A stretch of DNA of 59,216 bases from Sphingobacterium faecale. Lineage in GTDB: Bacteria; Bacteroidota; Bacteroidia; Sphingobacteriales; Sphingobacteriaceae. The DNA lies in NCBI RefSeq assembly GCF_016746095.1, contig NZ_JAERTY010000014.1, positions 1 through 59,216 on the forward strand. Direction: 5' to 3'. Each line of letters starts with the position of its first letter. Positions within the stretch are counted from its first letter, which is position 1. This document shows, piece by piece, positions 6,710 through 15,150 of the stretch. Both the position numbers and the translations under genes were made by a program. The notes under the pieces were generated by a model. It made no database searches and was not told the origin of the DNA. It saw nothing but the letters and a program-made list of their open reading frames with translations.

Positions 6710-9505
6710 TTAGTTACCTCCTTTCATAGTTGTAAAATTGTAAATCAGTTTAAACATTCCGTAACGCTTTAACACATCATTGCTCGTCTGGACAAAGGAA
6801 TATCCATCCTGATAACGGTTTATACCATTATTCTTATTTAAAATATCGTTTACGAAAAACTGCGCTTCCAACGATTTATCCTTTAAGAATTTTTTAGAAA
6901 TATACCCTGTCATATTGAAAGTATTAAAAGCTTTAAGTGTTTCGGTCGCTCCTTGATAAGATTGATTCATACTAACAGCAATTTTAAAATCTTTAGGAAA
7001 ATAATAAGTAACGTTTGAATTAGATGACAATGTAAAAGTGGTACTATTCAACTCGGATTGTAACGATGAGTTAAGTACTTGCACTCCCGGTCGAAAATCT
7101 ACAGAAAAATCTATCTTATTAGCTCTGTATCGACTAATTCCCAAAGAAGGTCCAAAACTAAAACGCTCCGTATTATTTAATTCAGGTTCTTCCTCCCCTG
7201 TCGACAAATAGTTGTAATTAGTATTAAAGCTCGCAGACAGACCCGTATTTATATTAACACCTATTTTACGGAATAAAGGCATCCGATAGCCGCCCCCCAT
7301 ATGAGCTGACCAGTTTTGCTTATCAATATTGACAAAAGAAATATCCCTTTTTCCGGTCTCGGAATAATAACGAACTCGGCTATTTATACTATTGATATTT
7401 TGATTTGCGCCACCATATAAATATAAACTTTGATCTTTCAACGGTCGATAAGAATTAAAATCTACGGAATAAGAATTACTGAATCCGGTAGACAGATCAG
7501 GATTATCTAAATAATTGACCAATTGATTAGCATTTTGCTTTAAGGGTTCAATCTGTGTCAAATCAGGCTGTACTGTACGTCCAAAGTATCTAAAACTAAC
7601 ATTTTTACTTTTTGAAAGCTTATAACCTACGTATAACATGGGGTTAACAGATATCTGAGAACGCTGCAACTCTGTATTTAGATTATTATAGGTTCGTACC
7701 ACGTCTTCAAAGTCTAATCTATTGCTCACATTAATAGTCCATAGATCATTTTTAAAGTTTACTCCTGCATTAGCTGTATTTTTTGATCTGTTAACTTTAA
7801 AATCATTCAAAACCTGCAAATCTAACAAGGTATAATCACCTGTGACAGGATCTCGATCAAAGGATTCATTTAAGTTGTTCACATTACTTTTTTGCAAGGA
7901 ATACCCCAAGGTCGCCGTCAGATACTTACTTAATGGCTCAGTATAGTTCAAGGAAGTGGTGAATACGGTGCTTCCTACTTCATCACGTTTAAGTTGATCA
8001 ATTTCCTCCGTTACGGCTGTGGAATAATAGTTTGCTAATGAGTAGTAATTGGTGGTTCCATCAGTCTGATTCGATCGAAGGTTTGCATTAAATGTCATTG
8101 ATCGTTTATCCTTTTTAAACTTTCTAGTCAATAGAAAATCTAGATTAAGGTTTTCACTATTATTGATTGCCTTACTTCTATTCTCCATTTCGTTAATTAA
8201 ATTCTCCTCTAAACTTCGACGATCTGTTTCCTTCTCTTCTTTATTTTCTTGATTTTTTCGGACATAACCAAAGCGAACCGTTCCCGAAGACAAAGAATCT
8301 ATATTAAAATCATAACGCATATTAACATTATGTGACTTATCCTCATTATTTGTTATAGTGGTAGCATTATCCAAAGTAGCATTCTCCGGATAATTTTCCT
8401 GCGCTCGGTAATTACTATTGTTTCGGACATCCATCTGATTCCTTTTGTAATTTACATTCAACTTATGTTTATCATTCTTCGACTTATCGGAAAAGCTAAA
8501 TCCCATATTCAATGCCTTTGGCACACCTGCACCCCTGTAAGTGCCACTCCAGGAGTCTGCTCCGTCAAAACCTCCATCAGATGTTATCATAATTCCCCCT
8601 CCGTCCATTACAGATACATTCGTATTCCCTCCTACCCCATATTTCTGACCATCCTCAAACCCTAGCCCAACTAATCCGTCATTCGCAATTATTCCATATG
8701 CTGCTATTTTTTGAGTTCCCATAAAGCGATTTGCCATTACCTTTCCGGCGTAGTAGTTATCAGTCCCTATTCCTCCTGATACTTGGCCGAACATACCTTT
8801 CTTTTTGTCTTCTTTCAGTTTGATATCAATAGTTTGAGTTCGCTCACCATCATCAATGCCAGTTCTTACTGCGAGATCTGATTTTTTTTCGTAAACCTGT
8901 ACTTTGCTTACCATATCGGATCGTATATTTCTGGTTATCAGAGTAGGATCATCGCCAAAAAATTCTTCCCCATCCAATAACACTTTTTTCACCTCCTTTC
9001 CTTGCGCTGTGATCCTACCATTCGCATCCATAGTTATACCTGGAAGCACTTTCAATAAGTCCTCAACTTTAGCATCTTTTTCCACCTTAAAACTACCTGC
9101 ATCATATTCTATCGTATCTCCCTTTATTACAACAGGAATTCGGCCCATCACCTGAACCTCCTCGATCAATAAAGCAACTTTTGACAGCTTAATAATCCCC
9201 AACTCCCTTCCAGTTGGCCCTAATACTAGATCCTGGACAAAGTCTGCATACTGAGGATAGGACACAAGCAATTTATAACTTCCGGTATCTAAATTGTTTA
9301 GAAAAAAGTTACCATTTTCTTTTGACCATGTAAAACGGAGGAGAATAGAGTCCTTTGGGTTCAGAAGTGCAATAGATGCCTTCTCTAACTTACTATTATC
9401 AGCACCGTCAACAACTTGCCCAGAAACTTTAGTTTGTGCAGAAACCGAAAAAAAACTCATAAATAGAAAGCTGATAAAAAGTAGCAATACCGGGTTTGGA
9501 TTCAT
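6710..9505 (-). CDS. Outer-membrane beta-barrel protein with carboxypeptidase-like N-terminal domain
   Basis: This is a 931-residue protein. It has a signal peptide ending in SVSAQ, a carboxypeptidase-regulatory-like Ig fold (KVSGQVVDGADNSKLEKASI), a TonB plug-like segment (residues about 125-225; DAKVEDLLKVLPGITMDANG, KVLLDGEEFFGDDP) and a long C-terminal barrel rich in alternating aromatic strands, ending in FNFTT-like strands. The layout matches the PF14905 (OMP_b-brl_3) family, related to TonB-dependent receptors. The ligand cannot be read from sequence. It is the first gene of an operon with the GLPGLI protein. Two 12-bp direct repeats lie upstream. Confidence 0.85.
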   Translation of the reverse strand: MNPNPVLLLFISFLFMSFFSVSAQTKVSGQVVDGADNSKLEKASIALLNPKDSILLRFTWSKENGNFFLNNLDTGSYKLLVSYPQYADFVQDLVLGPTGRELGIIKLSKVALLIEEVQVMGRIPVVIKGDTIEYDAGSFKVEKDAKVEDLLKVLPGITMDANGRITAQGKEVKKVLLDGEEFFGDDPTLITRNIRSDMVSKVQVYEKKSDLAVRTGIDDGERTQTIDIKLKEDKKKGMFGQVSGGIGTDNYYAGKVMANRFMGTQKIAAYGIIANDGLVGLGFEDGQKYGVGGNTNVSVMDGGGIMITSDGGFDGADSWSGTYRGAGVPKALNMGFSFSDKSKNDKHKLNVNYKRNQMDVRNNSNYRAQENYPENATLDNATTITNNEDKSHNVNMRYDFNIDSLSSGTVRFGYVRKNQENKEEKETDRRSLEENLINEMENRSKAINNSENLNLDFLLTRKFKKDKRSMTFNANLRSNQTDGTTNYYSLANYYSTAVTEEIDQLKRDEVGSTVFTTSLNYTEPLSKYLTATLGYSLQKSNVNNLNESFDRDPVTGDYTLLDLQVLNDFKVNRSKNTANAGVNFKNDLWTINVSNRLDFEDVVRTYNNLNTELQRSQISVNPMLYVGYKLSKSKNVSFRYFGRTVQPDLTQIEPLKQNANQLVNYLDNPDLSTGFSNSYSVDFNSYRPLKDQSLYLYGGANQNINSINSRVRYYSETGKRDISFVNIDKQNWSAHMGGGYRMPLFRKIGVNINTGLSASFNTNYNYLSTGEEEPELNNTERFSFGPSLGISRYRANKIDFSVDFRPGVQVLNSSLQSELNSTTFTLSSNSNVTYYFPKDFKIAVSMNQSYQGATETLKAFNTFNMTGYISKKFLKDKSLEAQFFVNDILNKNNGINRYQDGYSFVQTSNDVLKRYGMFKLIYNFTTMKGGN

Positions 9506-9546
9506 ATAAAATAGTTTATAATAAGCTTTTTATTAAGCATTTATAC

Positions 9547-9554
9547 CAAAACTA
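9547..9554 (-). promoter_or_regulatory. Candidate -7 element for the barrel/GLPGLI operon
   Basis: The minus strand reads TAGTTTTG, matching TAnnTTTG, about 40 bp before the ATG at 9505. I see no good -33 TTTG at 19-20 bp, so the promoter may need an activator. Confidence 0.45.
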
Positions 9555-9584
9555 AACATTTAGTTATTAAAGAATCCTAAAAAT

Positions 9585-9617
9585 ATGTTAAATATAGTTA
9601 TCTAAATGTTAAATATA
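9585..9617. repeat. 12-bp direct repeat pair upstream of the barrel operon
   Basis: ATGTTAAATATA occurs at 9585-9596 and again at 9606-9617, a spacing of 21 bp or two helical turns. The pair lies about 30-70 bp upstream of the candidate -7 element, where an activator would bind. AT-rich sequence makes chance possible. Confidence 0.45.
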
Positions 9618-9657
9618 AGTGATAGTATTTTTCTAATAATTAAACCCACTTAAGGTA

Positions 9658-9694
9658 ACAAAAAAAGACCGATCCTTTTTTTGAATCAGTCTTT
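9658..9694 (-). terminator. Rho-independent terminator of the pirin gene
   Basis: On the minus strand AAAGACTGAT (9694-9685) pairs with ATCGGTCTTT (9673-9664), with one G-U pair, and is followed by T residues to 9661. It lies 25 bp after the pirin stop codon. Confidence 0.85.
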
Positions 9695-9718
9695 CCTCAC
9701 TCTTTCTTTTATTATTCG

Positions 9719-10597
9719 CTACTCCGCTCCCGGATAAGGCACATAATCATCATCTCCTGGAACTTCAGGAAATTCCCGTGCAATCCATTTGCGTTTAGCC
9801 TCCTCATTAATTTCTCTATCGGTAGCTACAAAGTTCCATGATATAAACCGTTCTTCCGGAAATGGCTCCCCTCCAAAGATATATACCGTCGTATTTGCTT
9901 TCATTGTAAATGAGCAGAGGTGTGCATCTTTAGTAATCAAAATCTGCTTGGGGCCATAATCGAATCCATTGCTTTCAATGTCTCCTTCCAAAATATAAAG
10001 ACCGCTTTCCCCGTACAGTTCTCCGCGGATATCAATGAAAGCATCTTTTTTACCCGTCTTGATTTCAATCATATATAATTTACTATACACCGGAACGGGA
10101 GACTTCTTTCCGAAGGCTTGTCCTGCAATCAGCTTATAGGACACCCCATCCTGTTCCCAGGCAGGTATATCCTCAGCTTCGGTATGATGAAATTCGGGAT
10201 CCATAAACTCTAACTCTTTGGGCAACGCTACCCAAATCTGTAAACCATGCATGAATTTATCCTGATGACGGAGATACTCAGGTGTCCGCTCCGAATGAGT
10301 CACACCTTTACCAGCAGTCATCCAATTTACAGCACCTGGTTTGATTTCCATTGCTGTACCTAAACTATCACGGTGAAAAATCGCACCATCAAAAAGGTAG
10401 GTCAGCGTAGAAAGGCCGATATGCGGATGAGGCCCTACGTCGAGGTTTTCATGTTCAGCAAGACAAACAGGCCCCATATGGTCAATAAATACAAATGGAC
10501 CTATAGATCTCTTTTGTCGAAAGGGCAAAAGCCTACCCACAAGAAAATTACCAATATTGGCAGCAGTTTCTTCTCTAATAAAATCAATATTTGACAT
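9719..10597 (-). CDS. Pirin family protein
   Basis: This 292-residue bicupin has the pirin metal site: HPHIGL gives two histidines, and GKGVTHSERTP gives the third His and the Glu ligand. The first cupin spans about residues 20-125 and the second about 170-285. Members are non-haem iron proteins; some act as quercetin dioxygenases and others as redox-linked regulators, and the exact activity cannot be read here. A good Shine-Dalgarno (AAAGGAGG on the minus strand, near 10606-10613) precedes the ATG. The gene is single, bounded by its own terminator on one side and by that of hutG on the other. An inverted repeat lies upstream. Confidence 0.9.
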   Translation of the reverse strand: MSNIDFIREETAANIGNFLVGRLLPFRQKRSIGPFVFIDHMGPVCLAEHENLDVGPHPHIGLSTLTYLFDGAIFHRDSLGTAMEIKPGAVNWMTAGKGVTHSERTPEYLRHQDKFMHGLQIWVALPKELEFMDPEFHHTEAEDIPAWEQDGVSYKLIAGQAFGKKSPVPVYSKLYMIEIKTGKKDAFIDIRGELYGESGLYILEGDIESNGFDYGPKQILITKDAHLCSFTMKANTTVYIFGGEPFPEERFISWNFVATDREINEEAKRKWIAREFPEVPGDDDYVPYPGAE

Positions 10598-10650
10598 ACT
10601 ATATTTCCTCCTTTGTTTTCTGAAAGTATATGATTTTAATGGACATCAAG

Positions 10651-10692
10651 AACTTTCATGTCTTTTGGTGACCCAAAGGAATCATGAAAGTT
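10651..10692. repeat. Inverted repeat upstream of the pirin gene
   Basis: AACTTTCATG (10651-10660) is the exact reverse complement of CATGAAAGTT (10683-10692). The inner part also pairs imperfectly (CTTTTGG with CCAAAG). It sits 54-95 bp before the pirin start and could be an operator or a 5' UTR hairpin. Confidence 0.55.
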
Positions 10693-10746
10693 TTATACCT
10701 AAAGTTACATAATATATGTTAGTTATAAACTGAAGAAAATTTGAAA

Positions 10747-10795
10747 AAATGCCATCCTATAAAGGCGTGCCTTGCTAGGCACGCCTTTATAGGAT
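10747..10795 (-). terminator. Terminator of the hut operon
   Basis: An 18-bp perfect stem (10754-10771 with 10778-10795) has a 6-base loop. On the minus strand it is followed by ATTTTTTC. It lies 15 bp after the hutG stop and closes hutHIUG. Confidence 0.9.
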
Positions 10796-10809
10796 AAGAA
10801 CCGTTTTCT

Positions 10810-11769
10810 TTAAAACTTCTGTAAGATCTTAAAGATCAAATCAGAGCCTAACTTAGTCGTCCGCTGGTCAATATCATAAACTGGATTTAACTCGGCGACA
10901 TCCACACTTACTAAATTAGGCAAACTGATAATTTCCTGAAAAATCTGTTGAAAGGTTACATCTGGAACAAGACCATTAAAAGCCAAGGCACTCACCCCCG
11001 GAGCATAAGGCGCGGCAAAAGCATCTAAATCTATTGTCAGATAAACCAGATCTACCTGAACTGCAAAATCACGCACTGCCTTCCGTATTTCCGACATGTT
11101 ACCCGCATGGACATCTTCAGCCTTTATAACTGTTGTTCCTTTATCTTTAGCATAAGCTAATAGCGATGGCGTATTCGAAATATCTTGAATTCCTAACGCC
11201 AAATAATGAAAAAGCTTTCCCTCCCGAGACAGATCATCGGCTATCTGATAAAATCCTGTACCCGAATTTCCCACACCATCTTTCAGGGGGCGAATATCCA
11301 GGTGTGCATCGATATTAATAATTCCAATGGATTTACCCTCGACATGCAATCCCTTAAAGTGCGCATAGGTAATCTCATGCCCGCCTCCCAATAAGAGAGG
11401 GAACCCGCCTCGCTGGCGGATCTTGGCAACCAGTTCAGCGAGGCGCTGTTGGGCTGCTTCCAGCCCAGTATCTTGACAATACACGTCTCCAGCATCCAGT
11501 AATCGGATTTGATGCGAAAAATGCACCGGCAATCCTGCTAATATTTTTCGGAACTGAGCAGGGCCATTCTGGGCACCTACCCTTCCCTGGTTACGGCGCA
11601 CGCCTTCATCACAACAAAACCCCAATAGCACAACTGCATTTTTCAGTTCTTGTGTCTCGTCCAGATCGATAGAACGCACCTCTTGATGCCAGCGTCGCAG
11701 TCCCTGCTCCGCACCATCAACACGACCTACCCAATGTCCGGGATTTCCTGGTTGATATAATGAATTCAT
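10810..11769 (-). CDS. hutG: Formimidoylglutamase
   Basis: This 319-residue enzyme of the arginase/ureohydrolase fold hydrolyses N-formimidoyl-L-glutamate to glutamate and formamide, the last step of this form of histidine breakdown. The binuclear Mn ligands are visible in GGGHEITYAH, NIDAHLDIRP and TIDLDAFA. It is the last gene of the hut operon. A 122-bp gap separates it from hutU, in contrast to the 2-bp gaps between the other hut genes. That gap holds inverted repeats that might set hutG apart in expression. Family and pathway are secure from the context; agmatinase is excluded by the neighbours. Confidence 0.93.
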   Translation of the reverse strand: MNSLYQPGNPGHWVGRVDGAEQGLRRWHQEVRSIDLDETQELKNAVVLLGFCCDEGVRRNQGRVGAQNGPAQFRKILAGLPVHFSHQIRLLDAGDVYCQDTGLEAAQQRLAELVAKIRQRGGFPLLLGGGHEITYAHFKGLHVEGKSIGIINIDAHLDIRPLKDGVGNSGTGFYQIADDLSREGKLFHYLALGIQDISNTPSLLAYAKDKGTTVIKAEDVHAGNMSEIRKAVRDFAVQVDLVYLTIDLDAFAAPYAPGVSALAFNGLVPDVTFQQIFQEIISLPNLVSVDVAELNPVYDIDQRTTKLGSDLIFKILQKF

Positions 11770-11786
11770 ATTTAAATAATTATCTT

Positions 11787-11885
11787 CGATGAGCTCGCAA
11801 GCTCAGTTTGTCTTCAATGGCCATATGGAATATCCAAAGTATTTTCATGCGTGTTTGTGCAGTCCGTGCTACATGGATATTTCAT
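11787..11885. repeat. Inverted repeats in the hutU-hutG gap
   Basis: Two structures fill the 122-bp gap. TGAGCT/AGCTCA forms a short hairpin near 11789-11804. ATGGAATATCCA (11825-11836) is complementary, with one mismatch, to TGGATATTTCAT (11874-11885), enclosing 37 bases. They could affect mRNA processing or hutG translation; no T-run follows them. Confidence 0.5.
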
Positions 11886-11891
11886 GCTAAC

Positions 11892-13898
11892 CTATTCAAA
11901 AAGTTTATCCAAAACCGCAGTATCCACCAATTCGGCTTTTGTAACCTTCAATGTAGGGCTTCGCTGCAGCTCTGTTTCTATCGCCTGCATGGCCTCTTTA
12001 TTGCGGGCCCAAGCTCTACGTGCGATTCCATTATTAACATCAAAGAACAACATATTACGCAATTTCTCTTCTGCAGCGGCGGAACCGTCCAGCAACATAC
12101 CGAAGCCGCCATTGATTACCTCACCCCATCCTACACCGCCACCGTTATGGATAGACACCCATGTAGCACCTCTGAAACTGTCACCGATTACATTATGTAT
12201 CGCCATATCGGCCGTAAATTTACTGCCATCATAGATATTGCTCGTTTCCCGATAAGGCGAATCCGTACCACTCACATCATGGTGATCTCTACCCAGCACA
12301 ACAGGTGCAGACAACTGCCCCGTTTGTACCGCATCGTTAAATGCTTTTGCAATTTTCATACGACCCAATGCATCAGCATATAAGATACGAGCTTGAGACC
12401 CCACTACCAAACGGTTTTCTTCAGCATCCGCTATCCATTTTATATTATCCGCAAGTTGCTGTTTGATTTCTTCTGGTGCTTCTTTCTGTAAATCCTTCAT
12501 CACCTCAAGAGCAATTCGATCGGTTGTGCGAAGATCCTCAGCCTTGCCTGAAGTACACACCCAACGGAATGGCCCAAAACCATAGTCAAAACACATTGGA
12601 CCTAGAATGTCCTGTACATAAGACGGGTATTTAAAGTTAATACCATCTACAGCCAACACATCAGCTCCAGCACGCGAGGCTTCCAACAGAAAGGCATTTC
12701 CATAATCGAAAAAGTAAGTTCCACGTGCAGCGTGCTTATTAATAGCATTGGCCTGTCTCACCAAAGATTGTTGTACCGCCTTTTTAAATTCTTCGGGTTC
12801 TTCTGCAATCATCCTATTCGCCTCCTCAAAACTATATCCCACCGGATAGTATCCACCAGACCAAGGATTATGCAATGATGTCTGGTCCGAACCAACCGTA
12901 ACAAACACTTCTTGCTCATAAAAAGCTTCCCATACATCTACCACGTTACCTATATAAGCCAATGAAACGACTTCTTCCTCTTGGATTGCCTGTTTTACCC
13001 GGGCTATAAGTCCCTGCATATTTTCATGCAGCTCGTCGACCCAACCCTGTTCGTGGCGCTTGCGTGCCGCAGCGGGATTCACTTCTGCACATACCGTAAC
13101 ACAACTCGCTATATTTCCAGCTTTAGGTTGCGCACCACTCATCCCCCCTAATCCCGAGGTCAGGAAAATTTTGCCCCGAGAACTATCGCCCTTTTTCAGA
13201 TGCTTACGAAAAGCATTCATAACTGTAATCGTAGTACCATGTACAATACCCTGTGGGCCAATATACATGTACGAACCTGCAGTCATCTGTCCATATTGCG
13301 TAACCCCCAAAGCATTGAAGCGCTCCCAATCATCGGGCTTGGAATAATTAGAAATCATCATCCCGTTGGTCACCACAACTCTTGGTGCTGAAGTCGATGA
13401 TGGGAACAATCCCATTGGGTGTCCTGAGTACATATGCAGAGTTTGCTCCTCCGTCATCTTTGCCAAATATTGCATCGTCAACAGATACTGTGCCCAGTTT
13501 TGGAATACTGCACCATTCCCCCCATAAGTAATCAACTCATGCGGATGCTGTGCTACCGCAGGATCCAGATTATTCTGTATCATCAGCATAATCGCTGCCG
13601 CTTGACGGCTTTGCGCGGGATACTCTTCTATCGGACGGGCATACATCGCATAAGTCGGGCGGAAACGATACATGTAAATCCGTCCGTAACGACGCAGCTC
13701 CTCGAGGAAGTCTGCGGCCAGCTCTTCATGCCATCCTGCAGGAAAATAACGTAACGCATTTGCGATAGCCAATCGTTCTTCGTCTTTCGTAAGTATCTGT
13801 TTACGTACCGGAGCATGGCTCACCGAAGGATCTAAAGCCACCTTAGCTGGCAATTGATTCGGTATACCTTGTATTATTTCATTTTTAAATTTCTGCAT
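11892..13898 (-). CDS. hutU: Urocanate hydratase (urocanase), long form
   Basis: Urocanase adds water to urocanate to give 4-imidazolone-5-propionate, using a tightly bound NAD+. At 668 residues this is the longer form, about 110 residues more than the Pseudomonas enzyme. Clear family motifs are ITYGGNGAVFQNW, SGLGGMSGAQPKAGN (NAD-binding), FRWVCTSG with the active-site Cys, and IHNGGGVGWGEVINGGFG near the C-terminus. It starts 2 bp after the hutI stop, so the two are translationally coupled. Identity is secure. Confidence 0.96.
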   Translation of the reverse strand: MQKFKNEIIQGIPNQLPAKVALDPSVSHAPVRKQILTKDEERLAIANALRYFPAGWHEELAADFLEELRRYGRIYMYRFRPTYAMYARPIEEYPAQSRQAAAIMLMIQNNLDPAVAQHPHELITYGGNGAVFQNWAQYLLTMQYLAKMTEEQTLHMYSGHPMGLFPSSTSAPRVVVTNGMMISNYSKPDDWERFNALGVTQYGQMTAGSYMYIGPQGIVHGTTITVMNAFRKHLKKGDSSRGKIFLTSGLGGMSGAQPKAGNIASCVTVCAEVNPAAARKRHEQGWVDELHENMQGLIARVKQAIQEEEVVSLAYIGNVVDVWEAFYEQEVFVTVGSDQTSLHNPWSGGYYPVGYSFEEANRMIAEEPEEFKKAVQQSLVRQANAINKHAARGTYFFDYGNAFLLEASRAGADVLAVDGINFKYPSYVQDILGPMCFDYGFGPFRWVCTSGKAEDLRTTDRIALEVMKDLQKEAPEEIKQQLADNIKWIADAEENRLVVGSQARILYADALGRMKIAKAFNDAVQTGQLSAPVVLGRDHHDVSGTDSPYRETSNIYDGSKFTADMAIHNVIGDSFRGATWVSIHNGGGVGWGEVINGGFGMLLDGSAAAEEKLRNMLFFDVNNGIARRAWARNKEAMQAIETELQRSPTLKVTKAELVDTAVLDKLFE

Positions 13899-13900
13899 GA

Positions 13901-15148
13901 TTATTTTAAATTAGATCGAACCGCTATCCCGTTCTTCCAGACAGCCGATGGTTGCAATGCCCCTTGTAGGTAAGTGATGTTCTGATAATTGTTCGTATCG
14001 TAGAGGACAAAGTCGGCTAGCTGTCCTTCGACCAACCGACCTCTATCAGAGAGATTCAAGGCTTGTGCTGCTCTAAACGTAACGGCTGCCAACACTTCGG
14101 CATTGGAGAGTTTCTCCATCGTTGCCAAAATACCAGCCGATGCAATGAGCTGCCCCATAGGTGCCGAGCCTGGATTCCAGTCGGTTGCAATTGCCAACGA
14201 GGCACCTGCATCCAATAAGCGTCGAGCTGGTGTAAATGCACAGCCTATTCCCAAAGAAGCTGCAGGCAAGGCGACAGCTACTACATCCGAATCCGCAAGT
14301 AGCGCAATCTCTGCATCTGTTGATGCCTCTAGATGATCGGCCGATACCGCATCAAAAGCAACAGCAACCGCAGATCCTGAGGTACTGAATTGATCAGCAT
14401 GTACAGTAATCTTAAAGCCCAGCTCTTTTGCTTTTTTGAAATAATCCTGAATATCTTCTGCCGAAAAGGCAGTCTGTTCGATAAAAGCATCTATCCGCTC
14501 AGTCAGCTTCTCCTCCTTCAACACAGGGAAAAGATCTGCAGCCATAAGAGCTAGGTATTCTTTCGCTGTCCCTTCAAAATCTTTTGGCTTCATGTGCGCT
14601 GCCAGACAAGTTGGGACAAGATCCATCTCCAGTTCCGCATTAGCCTGCTTGACTGCCCGCAATGTCTTCAGCTCTTCCTCCTTATTAAGTCCGTATCCAC
14701 TTTTCACCTCTACAGTGGTGATTCCTTGCGCCAAAAGACAAGCTGCCCTACGCTTTGTCAATTCCTTCAATTCCTCTTGTGTCGCCTCACGTGTATGTTT
14801 GACCGTACTCCAAATACCACCACCTGCTTGGGCAATCTCCAAATAGGAACTTCCCGCATTACGCATTGCAAAATCATTAGCACGATTGCCACCAAAGGCA
14901 ATGTGTGTATGGCAATCAACAAATGAAGGTAAACAGACCTTATCTCGCGCGATCAACTCCACCTCTACCGCATCTCCCGCCTGACTACGGAGTGTCTCAA
15001 AATCACCTACCGCTTTGACTTTTCCATTTTCGATCCATAACCCACCCTGCTCGATTACCTCGAGCTGACTGTCATTCAACGCCCCTTTAAGAGGCAGATC
15101 ACGCATGGTCAGCAACTGCCTAAAAGGTCCTATAAGTACTTCGTTCAT
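13901..15148 (-). CDS. hutI: Imidazolonepropionase
   Basis: This 415-residue metal-dependent amidohydrolase opens the ring of imidazolonepropionate to give N-formimidoyl-L-glutamate. Metal ligands are in FVDCHTHIAFGG (HxH), VHADQ (His) and ATDWNPGSAP (Asp). The N- and C-terminal parts form the composite beta-sandwich of the superfamily. It lies 2 bp after hutH and 2 bp before hutU. Confidence 0.96.
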   Translation of the reverse strand: MNEVLIGPFRQLLTMRDLPLKGALNDSQLEVIEQGGLWIENGKVKAVGDFETLRSQAGDAVEVELIARDKVCLPSFVDCHTHIAFGGNRANDFAMRNAGSSYLEIAQAGGGIWSTVKHTREATQEELKELTKRRAACLLAQGITTVEVKSGYGLNKEEELKTLRAVKQANAELEMDLVPTCLAAHMKPKDFEGTAKEYLALMAADLFPVLKEEKLTERIDAFIEQTAFSAEDIQDYFKKAKELGFKITVHADQFSTSGSAVAVAFDAVSADHLEASTDAEIALLADSDVVAVALPAASLGIGCAFTPARRLLDAGASLAIATDWNPGSAPMGQLIASAGILATMEKLSNAEVLAAVTFRAAQALNLSDRGRLVEGQLADFVLYDTNNYQNITYLQGALQPSAVWKNGIAVRSNLK

Positions 15149-15150
15149 CC

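Noticed and set aside
10754..10795. 18-bp perfect hairpin as a possible mobile-element end
   Set aside because: Position after hutG and the following T-run make it an ordinary terminator; there is no transposase or target duplication nearby.
11808..12383. 191-codon plus-strand frame opposite hutU
   Set aside because: It lies almost wholly antisense to hutU, whose product has clear urocanase motifs; the frame has biased composition and no domain.
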